Below, piece by piece: positions 5,126-8,992 of a stretch of 8,992 nt of DNA. The DNA lies in NCBI GenBank assembly GCA_035623255.1, contig DASPTU010000075.1:1-8992 (forward strand), in the 5' to 3' direction. Position numbers and translations under genes: made by a program. How positions within the stretch are numbered: position 1 is the stretch's first letter; each line of letters opens with the position of its first letter. This stretch comes from JAFAGX01 sp035623255. Lineage in GTDB: Bacteria; Acidobacteriota; Terriglobia; Terriglobales; Acidobacteriaceae. The notes beneath the pieces were generated by a model. The model searched no databases, was not told the origin of the DNA, and saw only the letters and a list, made by a program, of their open reading frames with translations.

Positions 5126-6385
5126 ATGGCACCTGCGACCACCACAGCACCTGCGACCACCACAGCACCTGCGGCGCATCCTCCCAAGCTGGTCTTTAGC
5201 GAAATCCTGAGCTTTGCGTATGACACGTTTTGCTCGAACAAGGTTCGTTTTGCACTCACGGCTTTGGGAATGGTAATCGGTACGGCCTCGCTGATTCTCG
5301 TGGTCACGATCGGAATGACGGGCAAACAGTATGTGCTGAATCAGATTCAATCCATCGGGGCGAACGAAGTCGAAGCGGAATACCAGGGGGGCGCACAGGG
5401 CAATGTGACCCCGGACTTGCTCACGATTGATGATATGAATGCCGTCCTGGAACAGGTCCCAGGGATCGTGGCGGCATCCCCTGTTGTGCCAATTGATGAC
5501 CGCATCTCCATCGGGGGTGGCAAGCAACGGGACCTTCGCGTGCTCGGAGTCTTCCCGCAATACATCGCTGTTCGCAACCTGATCGTGGTTTCAGGCCGTT
5601 TTTTTGACGCTGAAGACTCACAGGCGCGTAACAAGGTCGGAGTGATGCAGCAAAAACTCGCCGAGCAGATATACGGGTCTGTCGAGGACGCAGTCGGGAA
5701 AGTGGTCAAAGTGGGCGGCTTGCCGTTCACGATCATCGGGACTTTCCGCGAGCGCGTGAATACCTTTGGATTTTCAGAGGTCACGGACAACACCCTGGCG
5801 ATTCCGTACTCGGTTTCGCGATACTTTACCGATTCTCCGAACGTAAACCAGTTGTACTTTTCTGCAGCCGAGCCATCGATGGTAATTCCGGTGACCGATC
5901 AGGTCCGTAAAGTGATTCAATCCCGTCACCGGCCGAATTCCGTTTATGTTGTCCAAAACCTGACAGAACTGGTTGCGGTCGCGAGTCGCACTGCGAATGC
6001 TCTGACGATGGTTCTGCTGTTGGTGGCAGCAGTTACGCTTATCGTCAGCGGAATCGGCATTATGAACATCATGCTGGCGACGGTGAGTTCGCGAATTCGC
6101 GAGATTGGTATTCGTAAGGCCATCGGCGCCACCAGTCGCGAAATCCGGTTCCAATTCTTATCGGAAGCGATCTTGATTTCCCTTACGGGAGGGATTCTGG
6201 GTGTCGTGATCGGGCTGGCCTTGCCGTTTTCTGTCCGCTTTCTGACTGAGTATCGGATTCCCATATCCGGCCTTTCCGCCATCGTAGCTATCGTTGTTTC
6301 TTCACTGGTCGGAATCTTATTCGGAACCGTACCCGCCGCACGCGCCGCCAAGCTAGATCCGGTCGAGAGCCTGAGATACGAATAA
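5126..6385 (+). CDS. MacB/FtsX-type ABC transporter permease
   Basis: A 419-residue inner-membrane permease of the MacB type, whose relatives work with an ATPase to push lipoproteins, peptides or drugs across or out of the envelope. It has one N-terminal membrane helix (about 43-63, VRFALTALGMVIGTASL), a large periplasmic MacB_PCD domain (about 64-285), and three C-terminal helices (about 293-317, 347-368, 383-403) forming the FtsX domain. The REIGIRKAIGA motif (326-335) and the ending AARAAKLDPVESLRYE are diagnostic. No ATPase gene is adjacent, so this is an orphan permease. The first 18 residues are an unusual APATTT repeat (5129-5173 in DNA) before the family's normal start near residue 24. 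ATG 5126 is forced by an in-frame TAA at 5117-5119. No clear ribosome-binding site is seen; the start overlaps a TAA stop (TAATG). Confidence 0.92.
   Translation: MAPATTTAPATTTAPAAHPPKLVFSEILSFAYDTFCSNKVRFALTALGMVIGTASLILVVTIGMTGKQYVLNQIQSIGANEVEAEYQGGAQGNVTPDLLTIDDMNAVLEQVPGIVAASPVVPIDDRISIGGGKQRDLRVLGVFPQYIAVRNLIVVSGRFFDAEDSQARNKVGVMQQKLAEQIYGSVEDAVGKVVKVGGLPFTIIGTFRERVNTFGFSEVTDNTLAIPYSVSRYFTDSPNVNQLYFSAAEPSMVIPVTDQVRKVIQSRHRPNSVYVVQNLTELVAVASRTANALTMVLLLVAAVTLIVSGIGIMNIMLATVSSRIREIGIRKAIGATSREIRFQFLSEAILISLTGGILGVVIGLALPFSVRFLTEYRIPISGLSAIVAIVVSSLVGILFGTVPAARAAKLDPVESLRYE
5129..5173 (+). repeat. 18-bp tandem repeat coding the permease N-terminus
   Basis: The unit GCACCTGCGACCACCACA (18 bp) is present twice without change (5129-5146, 5147-5164), followed by half a unit (5165-5173). 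It encodes APATTT-APATTT-APA. Exact identity of the DNA, not only the protein, points to recent slippage duplication. It is in-frame, so copy-number change would lengthen or shorten the cytoplasmic tail without disrupting the gene. Confidence 0.9.
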
Positions 6386-6464
6386 CGACAGCTGCTAGCT
6401 CGGCTTCCAGCTTTCCCTCTGAATCTATCAATTCAAGCTGCCCCCATTATGCTGAAATAGGTTT

Positions 6465-7310
6465 GTGCTCCTAAAGGATGCCCTTACGGCTGCGGTCGAT
6501 CAGCTCAAAGCGGCAAGTGTTGGTTCGCCGCGAATGAATGCGGAGCTGCTGCTGATGTTTACTTTGAGCTGTGATCGCGCGTATCTCTATGCGCACCCGG
6601 AGCGACCGCTTTCCGCCGAAGAGGAACGGCGATACCAGGATGCAATCGGGCAACGCTCGCGCGGAATTCCTGCGCAATACATCACTGGTCATCAGGAATT
6701 GTGGGGAATGGATTTAATCGTCTCGCCCGCCGTCTTGATTCCGCGCCCGGAAACTGAACATGTGGTCGAAGCGGTCTTGAAGTTAGCGGGAGGTCAGGTC
6801 CGTTGGCGCATGGTTGATGTGGGTACGGGATCAGGGGCCATCGCACTGGCGCTGGCCAAGGAGCTGCCCGCCGCCGAAATTCACGCCACCGAAATTTCGC
6901 CAGATGCGCTCGAGGTTGCTCGCGCCAATGCGGCTCGCCATCAGCTGGAAAACCGAATCTGTTTTCATGAGGCCGATCTGCTGAGCGGGTTCGCGCCAGG
7001 ATCATTCGATTTTGTGGTCTCGAATCCGCCTTATGTCGGCGAGTCCGAGGAGGATCAGGTGCAACTGGAAGTTCGCAAGTTTGAGCCAAGAAACGCTGTT
7101 TTCGCTGGCCCGACTGGAACCCAGGTGATCGAGCGGCTTATTCCGGAGGCCGCCATTGTACTGAAGCCGGCTGGCTGGCTCATATTCGAAATCAGCGGAA
7201 CCATTGTGGAGAGCGTCAAGAACCTGCTGAAGGGATGGGAAAATGTGCAGATCACAAAAGACCTGCAGGGAATTCCTCGAGTGGCTGCCTCACAAAGGCC
7301 TGGCGGCTAA
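6465..7310 (+). CDS. prmC: Peptide chain release factor N5-glutamine methyltransferase
   Basis: Methylates the glutamine of the GGQ loop in release factors RF1 and RF2 using S-adenosylmethionine, speeding translation termination. The 281 residues match the family (about 275-290). The N-terminal helical domain has SPRMNAELLL (21-30) and IPAQYITGHQELWG (68-81). RPETE (94-98) leads into the methyltransferase domain, where DVGTGSGAIALALA (118-131) binds SAM and NPPY (187-190) holds the target glutamine amide. GTG 6465 is chosen since an in-frame TAG lies 2 codons before and the N-terminus fits the family. The AGG nearby (6459-6461) is too close to be a good ribosome-binding site. In many bacteria prmC follows prfA; here it stands after a permease. 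It converges with the hydrolase gene with overlapping stops. Confidence 0.95.
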   Translation: MLLKDALTAAVDQLKAASVGSPRMNAELLLMFTLSCDRAYLYAHPERPLSAEEERRYQDAIGQRSRGIPAQYITGHQELWGMDLIVSPAVLIPRPETEHVVEAVLKLAGGQVRWRMVDVGTGSGAIALALAKELPAAEIHATEISPDALEVARANAARHQLENRICFHEADLLSGFAPGSFDFVVSNPPYVGESEEDQVQLEVRKFEPRNAVFAGPTGTQVIERLIPEAAIVLKPAGWLIFEISGTIVESVKNLLKGWENVQITKDLQGIPRVAASQRPGG

Positions 7311-7978
7311 ATCTCAAAAATTCGGCGAAACTCGGCCACAATCTTCGCCGGCAGATCATCGCGGCGCTTCTTGCCTTTGAAACCCAGGTCATGTCCTTCA
7401 CCCAGGATGGGGAGTAGCGAGGTACGCGCCGGAATGAGCTTCAGAGCGGCCTGCATCTCTTCGATCGAACCGAAGGGATCGCGGGTGCCGTGAACGAAGA
7501 GAGCCGGAACGACCAATTTCGGCAGATGCTGGATACGGAGCTGGTCAGGCCTTCCCGGAGCATGAAGCGGATAAGAAAGAAGCAGCATTCCATTTGTGAG
7601 AGCCGGCTCTTCGGCGCAAAGCATTGTCGCTTGCCTTCCGCCATAGGACTGCCCGCCGAGGAAGATCTGGCCCGGAACTATGCCTCGAAATGCGCTAACA
7701 GCATTCTTCAGACCCAGGCGATCTCGGGCCGCGTCTCCTGGTCTTGGTGGACCAAATGGGCGGGCCTGGCGAAACGGCAGATCGCAGCGCAAAGCTGCCA
7801 GACCTTGCTGGGCGAATTCCTCTGACAGCGAGCTCAACAGGGGACCGCGGCAGTTGCCTCCTACCCCATGCGTCAGAATGATTCCGTCATTCGATGCTGA
7901 AGCCGGACGATGAAGAAAGCCGCGCACCGGCGGATCAAGCGAGGTATCTGCGAATGATTCAGAATTCCGGGTTGTCAT
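7307..7978 (-). CDS. KANL3/Tex30-type alpha/beta hydrolase
   Basis: A 223-residue alpha/beta hydrolase of the KANL3/Tex30 group (COG3571 type). Its substrate is unknown. The catalytic set is complete: nucleophile Ser111 in GGQSYGGRQA (108-117), acid Asp167 in HGTRDPFG, and His196 in GEGHDLGF. The oxyanion segment is ILTHGVGGN (34-42). There is no signal peptide, so it is probably cytoplasmic. The ATG at 7978 is preferred. A TTG at 8002 would add 8 residues (RLHVSLG-type), but homology starts later and that stretch lies inside a dispersed repeat. The chosen ATG itself is formed by the repeat end GTTGTCAT. It lies 89 bp downstream of lptD on the same strand and may be cotranscribed with it. Its TAG stop overlaps the prmC stop. 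Confidence 0.87.
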   Translation of the reverse strand: MTTRNSESFADTSLDPPVRGFLHRPASASNDGIILTHGVGGNCRGPLLSSLSEEFAQQGLAALRCDLPFRQARPFGPPRPGDAARDRLGLKNAVSAFRGIVPGQIFLGGQSYGGRQATMLCAEEPALTNGMLLLSYPLHAPGRPDQLRIQHLPKLVVPALFVHGTRDPFGSIEEMQAALKLIPARTSLLPILGEGHDLGFKGKKRRDDLPAKIVAEFRRIFEI

Positions 7979-8043
7979 TCCGAGTGAAACGTGGAGTCTC
8001 AAGCCCGAACATTCCGATTCTTTGTTCCATTCGGGATGACAAC
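7971..8043 (-). repeat. Dispersed GTTGTCATTC repeat, copy C, with inverted ends
   Basis: The ends 7971-7984 (GTTGTCATTCCGAG) and 8030-8043 (complement GTTGTCATCCCGAA) are inverted repeats matching at 12 of 14 positions. The element fills most of the gap between lptD and the hydrolase gene. Its left end provides the hydrolase start codon. It belongs to the same family as copies A, B and D. The middle (7985-8029) lacks the AGGAATCTGCTTTTC core, so this is a divergent member. Confidence 0.65.
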
Positions 8044-8067
8044 AAAAGGAATCAGATCCACAACATT

Positions 8068-8992
8068 CTAGAACAGCCTCTCGGGACGCCGCAGATTGCC
8101 CAAGGCTCCCAAATTGGCGAGAGCAAATGTGAAGCGATACTGATTCTCGTTACGCACCGAGCCTAGCGCAAAGCGGCGGAACTCCAGGCTGACCCCGCAG
8201 CAATCCCAGTTATAAGTAGCCTGCACGGCGGCGTATTGCAGAAAGTTGAGATTGGCATCAAATCCGACGTTGGTAGCAGCGCTGAGTCCGGGCTTGTTGG
8301 TACGGCCATAGCCCAAGAGCAGGCGAAACTGATTAAAGCTCTGGGGCTGGGGAATTGGATTGAAAAAGCTCGCTTCCGGGGGCACATGCAAGAGTGCGTC
8401 CCCCGCGCCCATCGTAAACGGCCCAACATGATAATTCACAAGCACGGTGCTGGCATTTGTCTGGGACTGCTTGAAATCGTAGTCAACGTCCCATTCGATA
8501 TCGGTGTTTGCGCTGCTTTGAACGCGTAAGCGCGAAATGAGAGGAGAGAGGTGTCGCGGCTGTGAAAGGAATGGAACTCCTGTGAGCTCGATTGTACTAG
8601 TGAAAATGTTAGTGCGCCCGGGAACGAACGCGCCGCCGAACGTGGGATCGATGAAGTATTTTTGCGCGAGTTCCCAGGTGATGACCTCCCGCGTCTGCTG
8701 GTCCGTGCTGCAGGGGGTCTGAGTTGGCTCGTTGTGTCGGATCCAGGGGACCGGATTGTGAGGAGCGGGCCCACCAACAAACAGCGCAGGCATGCCCGGC
8801 TCACCGCAACTTTCTTTCCGAGAAGTGCGTTTTGCGTAGAGGCGGTTGACCAGCGAATATTCCACTTCGTTTGTGTCGGTGAGAATGTCGCGGGCGTCGA
8901 AGTGAATGATTTTCGCAAAGTTGCCGATTCCGGTGACGTAGTTGTAGGTGATGCGCGGCTCAACTACATGCTTCCACTTACGTCCGAGAAAC
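8068..8992 (-). CDS. lptD: LPS-assembly outer-membrane protein LptD, C-terminal part (partial)
   Basis: LptD forms the outer-membrane barrel that, with LptE, inserts lipopolysaccharide into the outer leaflet. The visible 307 residues run from position 8991 to the TAG at 8068-8070. The 5' end is beyond the window and about 60 percent of a 750-850 residue protein is missing. RKWKHVVEPRITYNY at the visible start is the conserved strand of the LptD barrel. Alternating strands follow, and YNWDCCGVSLEF near the end has two adjacent cysteines (8197-8202) at the place where E. coli LptD has Cys724-Cys725, which form disulfides with the N-terminal region. The protein ends in Phe (RPERLF), the usual barrel-assembly signal. 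An extra loop with two more cysteines (SCGEPG and TPCSTD) lies near 8700-8810. The frame continues upstream beyond an internal GTG at 8865. Confidence 0.87.
   Translation of the reverse strand, partial: FLGRKWKHVVEPRITYNYVTGIGNFAKIIHFDARDILTDTNEVEYSLVNRLYAKRTSRKESCGEPGMPALFVGGPAPHNPVPWIRHNEPTQTPCSTDQQTREVITWELAQKYFIDPTFGGAFVPGRTNIFTSTIELTGVPFLSQPRHLSPLISRLRVQSSANTDIEWDVDYDFKQSQTNASTVLVNYHVGPFTMGAGDALLHVPPEASFFNPIPQPQSFNQFRLLLGYGRTNKPGLSAATNVGFDANLNFLQYAAVQATYNWDCCGVSLEFRRFALGSVRNENQYRFTFALANLGALGNLRRPERLF

Noticed and set aside
6425..6453. A promoter just before prmC (TATGCT near 6448)
   Set aside because: No acceptable -35 lies at the right distance, so the match is no better than chance.

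Overview
The window looks like a chromosomal segment of an Acidobacteriota bacterium, probably class Terriglobia and close to Koribacter or Sulfotelmatobacter. This is inferred from three things: the 5' part of a 16S rRNA gene at the left edge, the protein types, and several short palindromic intergenic repeats typical of that group. No database search was run. An LptD-type outer-membrane protein at the right edge shows a diderm cell envelope.

Layout. Positions 1-403 hold the 5' end of a 16S rRNA gene on the minus strand, cut by the window edge. From 404 to 2151 there is about 1.75 kb with no intact gene. It contains the rRNA leader (a boxA-like antitermination site and a candidate promoter near 721-750), many small hairpins from at least three repeat families, and the decayed C-terminal end of a type I restriction specificity subunit (hsdS) at 1386-1607. 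Just before guaA lies a run of four hairpins (1941-2098).

From 2152 the window is densely coding: guaA (GMP synthase, +), a YjbQ-family gene (-), a family 2 glycosyltransferase (+), a MacB/FtsX-type ABC transporter permease (+), prmC (release-factor glutamine methyltransferase, +), a KANL3/Tex30-type alpha/beta hydrolase (-) and the C-terminal part of lptD (-, running off the right edge). Spacing is tight. guaA and yjbQ converge with 17 bp between them. prmC and the hydrolase converge with overlapping stop codons. yjbQ and the glycosyltransferase diverge from a 95 bp region. lptD and the hydrolase probably share a transcript.

The genes do not form one pathway. They are housekeeping functions (nucleotide synthesis, translation termination, envelope assembly) mixed with small enzymes of uncertain substrate. 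I see no defence island, prophage, CRISPR array or biosynthetic cluster. The most unusual material is the repeat-rich region between the rRNA gene and guaA, where hairpin copies differ by paired compensatory base changes, and one related repeat that supplies the probable start codon of the hydrolase gene.
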